Of a stretch of 64,000 bases of DNA, positions 52,801 through 60,111 are shown piece after piece (within the stretch, counting starts at the first letter, position 1; every line of letters starts with the position of its first letter). The notes below the pieces were generated by a model, which saw only the letters and a program-made list of their open reading frames with translations, ran no database searches and was not told the DNA's origin. Origin of the DNA: Archangium primigenium (GTDB taxonomy: Bacteria; Myxococcota; Myxococcia; Myxococcales; Myxococcaceae); NCBI RefSeq assembly GCF_016904885.1, contig NZ_JADWYI010000001.1:868001-932000 (forward strand), read 5' to 3'. The translations under genes and the position numbers were made by a program.

Positions 52801-52941
52801 CTCGTCCACGTGCCAAGCGGGCTCGGCGCGAAGGAGCGCCTGGAGCGCGTCGGGGGTGGCTCCATGGGGGCCTCCCGCGCGGCGGGCGAGCTCACGGGCT
52901 CGCGCGCGCAGCGCTTCCCAATCCATCGAGTCGGGCGTCAT
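46828..52941 (-). CDS. 2037-aa TPR-CHAT caspase-like protease
   Basis: The first about 1600 residues are repeated helical hairpins (ALLDEERPKEALPHLETV, EEGLAEARTAGLPAWERF, and many alike), consistent with TPR arrays. The last about 330 residues are a CHAT domain: LLWIPSGVLRTLAPADLWP, the catalytic His in VAVLLCHGEVDGPRDARL (near 1894), the catalytic Cys in IVLLSCETGRVGDWL (near 1937), and GARSVIAPLWPV. CHAT proteases include the gasdermin-cleaving and Craspase (TPR-CHAT) proteins of bacterial immunity. The His-Cys dyad is intact. The antisense 1743-codon open frame is an artefact of GC-rich codon use. Confidence 0.85.
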   Translation of the reverse strand: MTPDSMDWEALRARARELARRAGGPHGATPDALQALLRAEPAWHVDEALLQSLDSRLHELEPLPLLALCMHLLSGLSATPALADRYGPGLLLVAIQALYDLGRLEFFPLRLWLLDQMLALEPAERLRAELLFKRGNTRLALAMERPAQRDAALQDLEDSARLARACGATHGELMAECTLARAVFLQLADQREPPWETLGARISRLEALLHRTEEPALQADVYEILSELEVRGITLGREGATARALQYAARAAECSTSPLIRASRLSIQAHLWLLHGDEAQRAASEELARRAVATLPAEAGDIHAASPLATLGDVLRRRGQAAEAIGPLEQALRLMARQRPSSNRNLVRLHLVQALLDEERPKEALPHLETVFAEALALGDGPNLSDATQYLVNLLRDAGREADAQERLLKAEARLVGTPAQTRLTLIRLRGPHPGAPPSAEFIGFVRHYLSDQCPTDTESDALLQGALANQARVLPSDLRRLLLTSGQHILREPALRAQLLDAEGRKSDAADELRQALQHERRPGARLSAAAQLIALLPSDAHAERLRWCDEVETLLEGDADNPFTRTDLASALWMAGRRDKGLLERAWRHAERAARQLGNDARATVFNMRTQARIRIDQLSLQTREHEPTAVASAQWFTRDLPLPGKEVSGYRGHAVKSLLALGPLTPPDALTVADQLLALDPAPERSLELKARREWIRACLASPRSPPAPPHDTPEDLSGGFDALPGWAVALAHGEAPEQTGPLGAQERGIALAVLQARPDRAEAVLEWLFFRESDSRGFDTLADEVARASPTAMLHGLHEALEKVLAQKPTFHLLHLRVALRRRHASTGADAARAYTQAVEALLAHARTPKEKATAKLLRGIELLDAERHEDARPILEEGLAEARTAGLPAWERFPLLVSTGNAYRKGLAPDLARALALYTEAESLGSLSEATDAQLFKVKADALLDRGARGDAVQALALLTRALELRKTGYLRVETLFSAARAEQQQPGGTELLRLRRALDRLDEAEGLAEGDYRRMVAGLQTQVLAGLMRLEPQDSALQRRLERIGQRHPELTDMVQRALRGKQGLVSEEDAESISTLMSHPASEAFYEATGRLRPLDLDAVERMARQLGKDPAEARQSIEQDHQQQDRSPGALRALAERLANTEDAQARPGALLASAVLLAHLVAREHATSAEVTPRAHEAERLLRQLSDTTVRGQLLLELAQLWAPADQLHPVKDFPRAVELAREVRTGSPEQGSLARLALQQQARATRYRTDGDRDVHLREAESLYEQCAREYEAAGERDVALHVRMTLTELRLERGAGDPRVTLEEGIQAAKALLAEELSAEQKAKTWLTLAVYQTMLGGKHSDPAQARATYLAARASFERLDRSPLSASERDSADNYQTICLSGLAHREGRHEDAVQLWRQRLATLRADAPRDVRAYTVHNLADSLLRGDAPPIQRMEGLALSEQCLAVRTLEHNPVHHWETRENIGRGVASLLLGSPGMENLDVAFALALWRQGTDALSGAFAAARKLDSPVRLFRSAALLLELARVAPTLADLERTAQEAWEAMDEARPFLLLDEEAGAQEAHLAVELATTLARRLAEDGVVGASAGVDFVLSGARAEAVLRWVVRAVGSAQRRLAGRTARPEGAPHDLWVAWLEAIRSGEERRIQRALEGLRTRVPRFLRGEPDLEGTWAWLHAHPGAAALAVVQGARGVLAAVLVPGEPRQVMLAVLPVEAPPHDEAQVARGLSHLGPGPEYSAVLDWARRGVLAALTRLLPTSLAHLLWIPSGVLRTLAPADLWPAVPVTCAVRLDLETRAPPPRPRRTLLAVADPGENTPALALPHSVELMVLLARTAQETSDLRVRMSRGPRWGQALDGTCPGLVEGPASPDAILHDMAEVDVAVLLCHGEVDGPRDARLMLVDDTGAVAPLSMSRLAEQPQRVAGASIVLLSCETGRVGDWLHQAAGLAGALLAGGARSVIAPLWPVLLGPAWEVGRSVLAVLHQRGDPSEALRGIQAPEQGPALGRSAGGEQARQRDWSLKGFIHWRG

Positions 52942-52971
52942 GGCCCGGAACGATAGCGCTCCCGGTGACCG

Positions 52972-53856
52972 CTAATACAGTCGGCTCCAGAAGGAGCGCC
53001 GCGCCGAGATGCGGTGCAGCGCTTCCTGCAACTCCTCGTCGTGCTCGGCCCGCGTGGCGATGTCCGCCATGGAGATGAGCCCCACGAGCCGGTCGTCGCG
53101 CTCCACCACGGGCACGCGGCGCACCTGGTGCTGCCCCATGAGCGCGATGACGGTGGTCAGCGTCTCGTGGGGCTGCACCGCCTCCACCTCCTCCGTCATC
53201 ACGTCCTGGACCTGGAGGCCCTCGAGCGCGCGGCCCTCGGCCAGCACCCGCACCACCAGGTCGCGGTCCGTGACGACGCCGCGCAGCCGCCCGCGCTCGT
53301 CCACCACGGGCACCACGCCGCAGTCCTCGTCCTTCATCACCCGCGCCACCTCGTGCAGGCCCGTGTCGGGCCGCACCGGGCGCACCTGCCGCGTCATCAC
53401 CTCGCGCGCCGTGAGGGGCTCGCGGGGCCAGCGGCGCGAGGGCGCCGGCGGAGGCATGGGCGGCCGGGGCGTCGTGCGCGCCGACTCGCCCTCCGCCCCC
53501 GAGCCCTGCCGGTTCCACGGCCGGTACTCGCGCGTCGGCCGCTGCGTCTCGCGCGGCGCTTCCCAGTCCTGCTCGCCCATGAGCGGGCCCGTGCCCCGTC
53601 CCGTGGCCTCGTCCAGCGAGCGATCGTCCCGCCCGTAGGGTCCACCCGGTCCGGTGGCCTCGGTGCGCGGGGTGGCCATGCGCAGCTGCGCGGCCCGGTG
53701 GAAGCGGCCCTGGCGCGCTTCCGGCGCCTCGTCGCGCTCGATGCTCCAGCCCGTGACGTCCGAGCCCACGCGCTCGCTCGAACCCGGCGGGGACTCGGCG
53801 GCGCGGCGATCACGCTCCGCGGGGGACGGCGTACCGTTGGGGGGCTGCTGGGCCAT
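52972..53856 (-). CDS. CBS-domain protein with disordered N-terminus
   Basis: 294 aa from the ATG at 53856. The first about 160 residues are Pro/Gly/Arg/Glu-rich and probably disordered. Then come two CBS motifs: AREVMTRQVRPVRPDTGLHEVARVMKDEDCGVVPVVDERGRLRGVVTDRDL and VQDVMTEEVEAVQPHETL...VRRVPVVERDDRLVGLISMADI. Such CBS pairs bind adenine nucleotides and act as energy or redox sensors. Partner unknown. Confidence 0.9.
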   Translation of the reverse strand: MAQQPPNGTPSPAERDRRAAESPPGSSERVGSDVTGWSIERDEAPEARQGRFHRAAQLRMATPRTEATGPGGPYGRDDRSLDEATGRGTGPLMGEQDWEAPRETQRPTREYRPWNRQGSGAEGESARTTPRPPMPPPAPSRRWPREPLTAREVMTRQVRPVRPDTGLHEVARVMKDEDCGVVPVVDERGRLRGVVTDRDLVVRVLAEGRALEGLQVQDVMTEEVEAVQPHETLTTVIALMGQHQVRRVPVVERDDRLVGLISMADIATRAEHDEELQEALHRISARRSFWSRLY

Positions 53857-53982
53857 GTGGAGGGCTCCTCGCGCGGGTGGAACGGCGAGGCTCGCCACGG
53901 ACCGGGCCCGCTCCAAGGGGGCCGGCGCGCGCCGCCGCTCCGCTGTCGTCTTCCGGTCAGCCCATCTGCCCGGCCGTGGACA

Positions 53983-55095
53983 TCAGGACGTCGCGAGCGC
54001 GTCGCCCAGGCGCACGAGGCCCCCGAAGTCCTCCAGCTCCCCGCCGGACTCGGGCGCGGCCACGGCCACGGCCCCCGCGGGCAGCTTCTCCGCGAGCCGC
54101 TGCAACAGGCCCCGGTGCACCTCCGCCCGCGCGCGCTCGTGCTCGGCCAGCTGCATGAGGGCCCGCACGCCCCCGCGCGCCGTGTCGTCCGACACGTGCT
54201 GGAGCAGCTCCTCGGGCGCGGCCAGCCCGTCCTCGCGCGCCCACGAGCGGTTGAGCACGTAGCCCGCGAAGGGCAGCTGACGCTCGCGCAGCATGTCGCG
54301 GAAGTACGCCGCCTCGTCGAGCGACGCCTGCTCCGGCGACGTCACCAGCAGGAAGGCCGCGTCCTCGGCCGACAGCCGCTCGCGCAGCCGGTCCGCGCGC
54401 AGGCGGATGCCGGAGAACAGCCCGCTGAAGGCCCCCAGGAAGGCGCGCATCTCCTGGGTGAAGCCCTCGCCGAAGATGCCGCCCAGCACGTTGCCGAGCA
54501 GCTGCGACGTCTTGCGCCACAGCCGCCCCCCGCGCCCCTTCTCCTCGGGCAGGAAGAGCGACACGATGCGGTCATCCAGGAAGCGCGCGAGGCGCCCGGG
54601 CGCCTCCAGGAAGTCGAGCGCGTGGCGGCTCGGGGGCGTGTCCAGGACGACGAGGTCGTAGCGCCCCTCGTCCAGGAAGTGGTCCAGGGCCTCGGCCGCC
54701 GCGTACTCCTGCATGCCCGCCACCAGGTCCGACAGGAAGCGGTAGAGCCGGTTGTCGAGGATGGTGCGCGCCGCCTCCGGCGTGGGCGACAGCCGCCGCA
54801 CGAAGCGCTCGAACACCACGCGCGGGTCCAACATCCACACGTCCAGCTGGCCCGCGCCCGCCGCGCCCCCGGCATGCAGCCGCTCGGCGGGGATGGGGGT
54901 GGGCTCCGCGCCGCCTTCCTTCATGCCCATGGCCTCGGCGAGCCGCCGCGCCGGATCGATGGTGAGCACCAGCACCCGGCGGCCCGCGCGCGCCGCCGCC
55001 ACCCCCAGCGCCGCCGCCGTCGTCGTCTTGCCCACGCCCCCGGCGCCACACAGCACCAGCACGCGCTTCTCCCCCAGCAGACGACTCAGGTTCAT
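53983..55095 (-). CDS. ArsA/Get3-family ATPase (first of two paired)
   Basis: 370 aa from the ATG at 55095 (MNLSRLLGEKRVLVLCG). Deviant P-loop CGAGGVGKTTTAAALG, then TIDPARRLAEAMGM (switch I), and LVVLDTPPSRHALDFLEAPGRL (switch II, DTPPxxH). These are hallmarks of ArsA/Get3 ATPases; the arsenite cysteines are not obvious. Its start overlaps the stop of the neighbouring ArsA-like gene (ATGA), implying a heterodimer. No arsenic genes are adjacent, so a tail-anchored-protein or envelope role is as likely as arsenite export. Confidence 0.88.
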   Translation of the reverse strand: MNLSRLLGEKRVLVLCGAGGVGKTTTAAALGVAAARAGRRVLVLTIDPARRLAEAMGMKEGGAEPTPIPAERLHAGGAAGAGQLDVWMLDPRVVFERFVRRLSPTPEAARTILDNRLYRFLSDLVAGMQEYAAAEALDHFLDEGRYDLVVLDTPPSRHALDFLEAPGRLARFLDDRIVSLFLPEEKGRGGRLWRKTSQLLGNVLGGIFGEGFTQEMRAFLGAFSGLFSGIRLRADRLRERLSAEDAAFLLVTSPEQASLDEAAYFRDMLRERQLPFAGYVLNRSWAREDGLAAPEELLQHVSDDTARGGVRALMQLAEHERARAEVHRGLLQRLAEKLPAGAVAVAAPESGGELEDFGGLVRLGDALATS

Positions 55096-56108
55096 GGCTG
55101 GACTCCCGTCGAGGACGAGGCCGCGGACCCGCGCGACCCCAGGTGCGTGGCGAGCAGCTCCACCAGCCGCGGCCCGGAGGCGGGCAGCTCCGGCAGGGTG
55201 AGCAGCGGCGCGGGGAAGTTCGCCACCAGGCGCGCCTGGGCCCCCCGGGCGCGATCCAACCGCCCGAGGGCCCGCTGCCCCCGGTGCGGCCCGTGCGCGC
55301 CGAGCAGCTGCTCCACCGCCGCGCGCCCGTCCGGCGAGAAGGGATCCTCCGGCATGCGGTTGAGCACCCCGGCGGCGATGGGAATGCCGTGGCGCCCGAT
55401 GGCCGTGCTCAGCTCCAAGGTCTCGCTCACCGGCAAGGGCTCGGGCAGGGTGACGAGCACCGCGCCCGTGCGGGCCGGGTCCCTGAGGAGCGCCATGCCC
55501 TCGCGCACCGCGCGGCCAATGGGCCCGGCGGGCATGACGGTGAGCAGGGTGTCCGGCAGCGCCGCCAGCGCGAGCGCGTGGCCCGTGGCGGGCAGGTCCA
55601 GGATGCACAGCGGGTGCTGCGCCCCACCGTCCGACCGCGTGAGCCGGAGGAGGTGCAGCATCTGGTAGAGCACGCCCATCTCCCGCAGGGCGGGGGCCGC
55701 CTCGAGGAAGCGGCGCAGGGCCCGCGTGCGCAGGGCCGCGTCGGCCATGACCCGGAGGGGCAGCACCTCCTGGAGGAAGAGCCGCTGGCCCTCGATGGCC
55801 GACAGGCGCACGAAGGACAGGTTCGCGGACACGGGGGTGACCTGGGCGCTGGGGGCGCGCGCGCCCACGAGCTCGGCGAGCGGCGAGGGGCCCTGCTCGG
55901 CCTCCGTGCCCAGCTCCACCTCGGCCAGGAGCACCCGGCGGCCCGCGTTCACGGCCGCGCGCGCGAGCGCCGCCGCGACACTCGTCTTGCCCACGCCTCC
56001 CTTGCCGGAGATCAGCAACGCCCTGCGATCCCACAATCCGTCCACCAAGGCCGTCGCTCCTCCCACCCAGGGGCGCCAGGGGGGCGCCAGATGTGTGCGG
56101 AGCGACAA
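55092..56108 (-). CDS. ArsA/Get3-family ATPase (second of two paired)
   Basis: 338 aa if started at TTG 56108; a GTG further in is possible. Deviant Walker A SGKGGVGKTSVAAALARAA, then LLAEVELGT, and LCILDLPATGHALALAALPD (the D.PATGH switch II of ArsA-like proteins). It is the upstream gene of a coupled pair; the two proteins probably form the two halves that ArsA of E. coli carries in one chain. Confidence 0.82.
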   Translation of the reverse strand: MSLRTHLAPPWRPWVGGATALVDGLWDRRALLISGKGGVGKTSVAAALARAAVNAGRRVLLAEVELGTEAEQGPSPLAELVGARAPSAQVTPVSANLSFVRLSAIEGQRLFLQEVLPLRVMADAALRTRALRRFLEAAPALREMGVLYQMLHLLRLTRSDGGAQHPLCILDLPATGHALALAALPDTLLTVMPAGPIGRAVREGMALLRDPARTGAVLVTLPEPLPVSETLELSTAIGRHGIPIAAGVLNRMPEDPFSPDGRAAVEQLLGAHGPHRGQRALGRLDRARGAQARLVANFPAPLLTLPELPASGPRLVELLATHLGSRGSAASSSTGVQP

Positions 56109-56156
56109 TCTTGTCCGACGCCCTTCCAGGCCACAAGGGCGGCGCGAGAGCGTCGA

Positions 56157-56843
56157 TTAGTGCACGGCCCAGCGCGCGGCGATCTCCTCACACGCGCGTC
56201 GCACATCGCACAGGCGGCGCGCCCGGGCGCGGGGCGCGCTGTAGGCCTGGCCCGCGAACACGTCCACCACCAGCACCCGCCGCGCGCTCACCGGCCCGAG
56301 CACCGACAGGTGCTGCTCGCAGAAGGCCTCCAGCAGCGTGGCGATGTACTGCCCGGAGCGCTCGTCCAGCGGGTGGTGCTTGGCGAAGTACAGCTTGAGC
56401 ACGCCCAGGTGCGCCTCGCCCTGCGCATCCACCTCCTGCAGCACGACCTGCGGCCGCACCTGCACCGCCACGCCTCCGAGCCGCAGGGGCGGCGGCTCCT
56501 GTCCCACCTCCGTCACCACCAGCCCCCCGAGCCCCAGGCCCGGGTACACCCGGCGCCACGCCTCGATCGCCTCGATGCACGACTCGGCGCGTTGGGCGTC
56601 GAACGGGTCGGCGTACACCGTGGTGGCCAGCCGGTGCTGGTGCTGGCGCAGCACGGACTCGTCCTGCCCGTGGCACAGGAAGTCGGTGATGGCGTGCGCG
56701 GCCTCGGGGTAGCGCAGGTAGCGCGGATCCGGCGGGTGCTTCTGCGTGTCGATGAGCTGCTTGCGCAGCGCGGGCGTCGCCGTGAGGTAGCGCCCCAGCT
56801 TGCTCTCCGAGACATGGGGGGACGACTCGGTGCGTCCGGTCAT
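56157..56843 (-). CDS. Unrecognised protein, upstream of the ArsA-like pair
   Basis: 228 aa. Hydrophilic, no signal peptide. Features seen: ESKLGRYLTATPALRKQLID, HAITDFLCHGQDESVLRQHQ and a beta segment GGVAVQVRPQVVLQEV followed by AHLGVLKLYFAKHHPLDE, whose Glu...Lys spacing could fit a degenerate PD-(D/E)XK fold, but the evidence is thin. It ends 49 bp before the ArsA-like gene, so possibly in the same operon. Confidence 0.6.
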   Translation of the reverse strand: MTGRTESSPHVSESKLGRYLTATPALRKQLIDTQKHPPDPRYLRYPEAAHAITDFLCHGQDESVLRQHQHRLATTVYADPFDAQRAESCIEAIEAWRRVYPGLGLGGLVVTEVGQEPPPLRLGGVAVQVRPQVVLQEVDAQGEAHLGVLKLYFAKHHPLDERSGQYIATLLEAFCEQHLSVLGPVSARRVLVVDVFAGQAYSAPRARARRLCDVRRACEEIAARWAVH

Positions 56844-57059
56844 TTTCGCTCTCCCTGATGCGTCGTGAATGGGGAAAGATTAACGCACGGGTCTGACATG
56901 GGATTGACGCGCGCCCAGGCCCTATTCCCCTCGGAAAACGGGCCACTGGCGGGCCGCCTGCTCCTCCGGCGCGACGGCGCTTCCCGGCCCGCTCGTGCGG
57001 TGCCGCGCCCGGATCGCCGCGCCACTTTTATCCCGCGACTTCAACGCGGGAGGCACGGC

Positions 57060-57431
57060 ATGTCGGCTCGACAGGGATGGGCTTGGATGGGGATGACGGT
57101 GGCCCTGGGCCTGGTGGCGCAGGGCTGCATCGCGGTGCCGGTGCGCGAGCGCCCACGCTACGTCTCCTCGCCCCGGCACGAGGCCTACGGGTACGGGGGC
57201 AGCGGCTCCGCCGGCCGCTACGCGGTGGACGTGAACCCGCGCGAGGCCCGGAGCGAGTGCATGCAGGCGGCGCGCGGCTACCGGGGCTACCGGAGCGTGC
57301 GCGCCGGCACGGTGTCCCAGACGGGACCGGACACCGCGCAGGTGCGGCTGTTCATGGGCGGCATCCGGGGCCGCGAGTACAGCGTGCTGTGCCAGTACGA
57401 CGCCCGGACGGGCGCGGCCTACGTGCCGTGA
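57060..57431 (+). CDS. Small lipoprotein
   Basis: 123 aa from ATG 57060 with GGGAGG upstream. Signal MSARQGWAWMGMTVALGLVAQGC with lipobox VAQGC. The mature part begins Pro/Arg/Tyr/Gly-rich (YVSSPRHEAYGYGGSGSAGRY) and ends with a small conserved-looking fold with two cysteines (SECMQAARGYRGYRSV, YSVLCQYD). Outer-membrane or periplasmic; function unknown. Confidence 0.75.
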   Translation: MSARQGWAWMGMTVALGLVAQGCIAVPVRERPRYVSSPRHEAYGYGGSGSAGRYAVDVNPREARSECMQAARGYRGYRSVRAGTVSQTGPDTAQVRLFMGGIRGREYSVLCQYDARTGAAYVP

Positions 57432-57441
57432 GGCGCCGGGC

Positions 57442-57699
57442 TCACTGGCAATAGGACGTGCCGCCGGGGGAGACCCGGCAGGCGCCGCCGTTGTTACACA
57501 CCCCGCTGGGCGGGCACGCCATGCGGCACATGCCGTTGTCCACGCAGATGGTGCTGCCCGGACAGCTCATGTCCGGCCAGGCACAGGCCAGTCCCTGCGC
57601 CACGGTGTCGAGCGTCTCGGCGGGCTCCGCCCGCTCGCTTCCGCCACAGCCCGTCAGCATTCCGAACAGCACCACCCCGGCGCACAGCAGTCGACGCAT
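57442..57699 (-). CDS. Small cysteine-rich lipoprotein
   Basis: 85 aa. Signal MRRLLCAGVVLFGMLTGCGG with lipobox MLTGC. The mature part has about eight cysteines in pairs (CAWPDMSCPG, ICVDNGMCRMACPPSGVCNNGGAC), an EGF-like or metallothionein-like disulfide-rich pattern common in myxobacterial surface lipoproteins. Function unknown. Confidence 0.75.
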   Translation of the reverse strand: MRRLLCAGVVLFGMLTGCGGSERAEPAETLDTVAQGLACAWPDMSCPGSTICVDNGMCRMACPPSGVCNNGGACRVSPGGTSYCQ

Positions 57700-57779
57700 G
57701 TCACCACTCCTCGAGAAGACGTGAGGCGGCGACTCTACTCCAGACGGGCGGGGGCTCCGAACCCGGGGCGGGGGGCTCG

Positions 57780-58157
57780 TCAGTAGTCCGTGGGGGCGAG
57801 GTCCACGGGCACCAGGGTGTTGCCATCCACGTAGAAGGTGCCGGTGGCGCGGTAGGAGTAGTAGTTGTCGTAGTCGACGGCGTCGATGCTGTAGTCGTAC
57901 GCGCCGGGCGCGAAGTCGCGCAGCACGATGCCGTCATAGCCATTCACGTTGCACGGGTACTCGCCGCCGTTGGCGAGTGACTCGCCGGGAATGGTGATGA
58001 CCACGCGCTGGACCCGTCCGTCCTGGGCGCAGCTGCGGCCCGCGAAGGTCCAGGCGAAGGTCACGTCCCCGGACGCGTCCGACTCCGAATACACACAGCC
58101 GGACAGCAGACTCACGGACAGCAGGGAAGACAGCCAGCCCAGACGGTTCAGGCGCAT
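57780..58157 (-). CDS. Small secreted lipoprotein with beta-sandwich-like mature part
   Basis: 125 aa from the ATG at 58157; the frame open upstream to 59483 is a shadow. Signal MRLNRLGWLSSLLSVSLLSGC, lipobox LLSGC. The mature region VTFAWTFAGRSCAQDGRVQRV ... GYDGIVLRDFAPGAYDYSIDAVD ... YRATGTFYVDGN resembles a carboxypeptidase-regulatory or CNA-B-type beta-sandwich. Substrate unknown. The 193 bp between it and the broken toxin gene hold no recognised site. Confidence 0.75.
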   Translation of the reverse strand: MRLNRLGWLSSLLSVSLLSGCVYSESDASGDVTFAWTFAGRSCAQDGRVQRVVITIPGESLANGGEYPCNVNGYDGIVLRDFAPGAYDYSIDAVDYDNYYSYRATGTFYVDGNTLVPVDLAPTDY

Positions 58158-58350
58158 GTGGCACTCCGGCGGCGAAGGACGCGGTGCCAGAGGGTGGGGG
58201 AGGGGCCGTCCCGAGACAACCCGGCCCCGCGGCCCTCGGGCCAGGACTGTGGCCCATGCGACGCCCGGGCGCGCGCGACTGTGGAGAACCCGGAACGGCC
58301 TCCAGGCCGTGGCGCTTGCGAATCGACGCCCGGAGTGACTGGCTCCCCGC

Positions 58351-59306
58351 GTGCTCGCTCCTCGTGTGCTCGTGTGGCTCGGTGTTCTGCTTTCAGGCTG
58401 TGCCTCGGCTCCCATGCCGCGCACTCCGCTCGACGGGTTTCCTCGCGTCCTCGCCATGGGGACAGGCTCTTCGCCAGGGGGTCTGGGCTCGACCGGGGGC
58501 CCTCCGGGCTCAACGTTCCAGGGCGGAGCGCGGGCTCGGAAGTGCCCTGGCCTTTCTTCCTGGGCCACGCGGCTCATCGGCTCATCGCCTATCTCTACGG
58601 CGTCCATCACCCCCACCATCGGGTCTTCTATAACAAGGAGACGCTCGTGGGCATCCTGCGCAAGGAGCGGCTGGGAGACCCCGCACGATTGCTTTCGAAC
58701 GAGCGCAACCTGCGGCCGGACATCACGGATGTGACCGCGCGCCAGGTCTTCGAGGTCAAACCCTGGAACGCGCAAGGTCTGGAGGAGGGCCAGCAAGCGG
58801 CGCGGACCTACTTGTCCGCGTTCAATCGGGCGCTCGCGTCCGTGGCTCCTTTCGAGGGAGGACGTGATTTCCAGGGAGAGATCCTGGTCCGGTTCGCCCA
58901 GGGACAGTTCATCTGGCGCCTGGAATGGCGGACCCTGGTCCCGGGGGTGAGCCAATACCGGTGGACCCGGAGCGCGCGGCGCTTCGCCTCGGAGGCGGAG
59001 GCGTATCGGGCCGGGCAGTGGGTGGACCTGTCCTAGGAGGAGCTGCGGCAGTACGGAGGATGGGTCGCTCAGGCCGTGGAGGGCATGGTCGACCGCCGCG
59101 AACGTCTGCGCCGTTTCAGCGGTGCGGTAGGTGTGGTCATCGACGTGTTGGGTGACCTCGCCGTGGGGGCGTTCACAGGCGCTCTCGGAAGCCCGCGAGG
59201 CGCCGCGCAGCCCCCGGCTCGCGGCGGAGGGCAGGTGATTCCCTTTCCCGCGCGAGCCCCGCCCGCCGCTTCTCCCGTGTGTGGGTCCGCCGCTTCCGGC
59301 ATGTAA
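58351..59306 (+). pseudogene. Broken lipoprotein toxin with PD-(D/E)XK nuclease domain (SitA-like)
   Basis: The N-terminus (GTG at 58351) is a lipoprotein signal (MLAPRVLVWLGVLLSGCAS). In about 58460-58550 the reading continues in another frame, giving WPFFLGHAAHRLIAYLYG and then LRPDITDVTARQVFEVKPWN, a clear PD...ExK nuclease core (DITD, FEVK). This frame meets an amber stop at 59034-59036, yet coherent protein sequence (EELRQYGGWVAQAVEGM, VIDVLGDLAVGAFTGALG) continues in frame to TAA at 59304-59306, 8 bp before the next gene. So an intact toxin gene probably once spanned 58351-59306, now with one frameshift and one nonsense mutation. Sequencing error could explain either lesion. Confidence 0.7.
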
Positions 59307-59313
59307 TGGGCGC

Positions 59314-60108
59314 ATGGCTTCCGTGTCGCCCCCCCTCCTTCTTCCCTCCTTCCTGCACGGCACCGAGGGCGAGGTCCGTCGCGCGGCCCACGTGGAAGGC
59401 GCGCGGTGTGGCGAGGCTTGGCGGAACGAAGGCGTGATTCGCCTGCCGCATGCGTCACGGTCCTGTCCTCCTGATGCGTGCATCGTGCTGCATCCTGGAG
59501 CCCCGCTCTCCCCGGACCGTCCGGCCTGGCGGCTGTATCTGATCGCGGAGGTGCTGGAGGGGTTGTGTGAGGCCCTGGACTGGCGGGACAGCTTCGCGGT
59601 GAGCGATGCCTACGAGGCCGCCTGCCGTGAGACGCCCTGGGGCGCCTTGTACGCGGTGGCCGCGCAGGAGGCGCCCAGGAGCGCCGAGCGGACGGCCTCG
59701 CGCCTGCGTGCACTGGCCCGGTTCTGGCCCTCCCTGGAGGCGGGACGTTACGGCCTCGAGCGCTCGGAGGACCTGTCCCTGGAGGAGGTCGTGCGCGCGG
59801 CGTGTGGCTGGGCGTTGGAGGCGTGGAGCCCTGGGGTCGCGCCGGTCCGCTCCCGTGTGGACTCAGCCGCCGAGCGAATGTCCCGCGCGACCCGCGAGGC
59901 GTGTCTGGACATGCTCGCCCGGGAGCTGCCTCACGCGCTCGCGCACCTGAAGGACCCGACGCCGTACCGATCCTGGTCGGACCCCGCCGTGGTGCGCGCG
60001 CGGCTCGACGCGCTCGCGCCCGACGCGTTCGATCGCCTGTCGGGCGGGTGCCCGGCGGATCTCCTCGCGTGGCTCCATGCGTGGGGGCGACAGCACGCGC
60101 TGTCCTGA
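59314..60108 (+). CDS. Putative immunity protein of the broken toxin
   Basis: 264 aa from ATG 59314, 8 bp after the end of the toxin remnant. No signal peptide. Helical, with VIRLPHASRSCPPDACIVLHPG near the start and many Trp/Leu/Arg-rich helices (LYLIAEVLEGLCEALDWRD, LARELPHALAHLKDPTPYRSW). No family recognised. By position and cytoplasmic character it is the expected immunity partner, and unlike the toxin it is intact. Confidence 0.6.
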   Translation: MASVSPPLLLPSFLHGTEGEVRRAAHVEGARCGEAWRNEGVIRLPHASRSCPPDACIVLHPGAPLSPDRPAWRLYLIAEVLEGLCEALDWRDSFAVSDAYEAACRETPWGALYAVAAQEAPRSAERTASRLRALARFWPSLEAGRYGLERSEDLSLEEVVRAACGWALEAWSPGVAPVRSRVDSAAERMSRATREACLDMLARELPHALAHLKDPTPYRSWSDPAVVRARLDALAPDAFDRLSGGCPADLLAWLHAWGRQHALS

Positions 60109-60111
60109 GCT

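Noticed and set aside
47725-52956. A 1743-codon open frame antisense to the CHAT gene
   Set aside because: It mirrors a well-supported gene, has Arg/Gly/Ala/Pro-biased composition without domains, and is expected in DNA with very high GC at third positions.
56946-56962. GG-N10-GC element before the small lipoprotein gene
   Set aside because: Weak flanking matches; in DNA this GC-rich such spacing arises often by chance.
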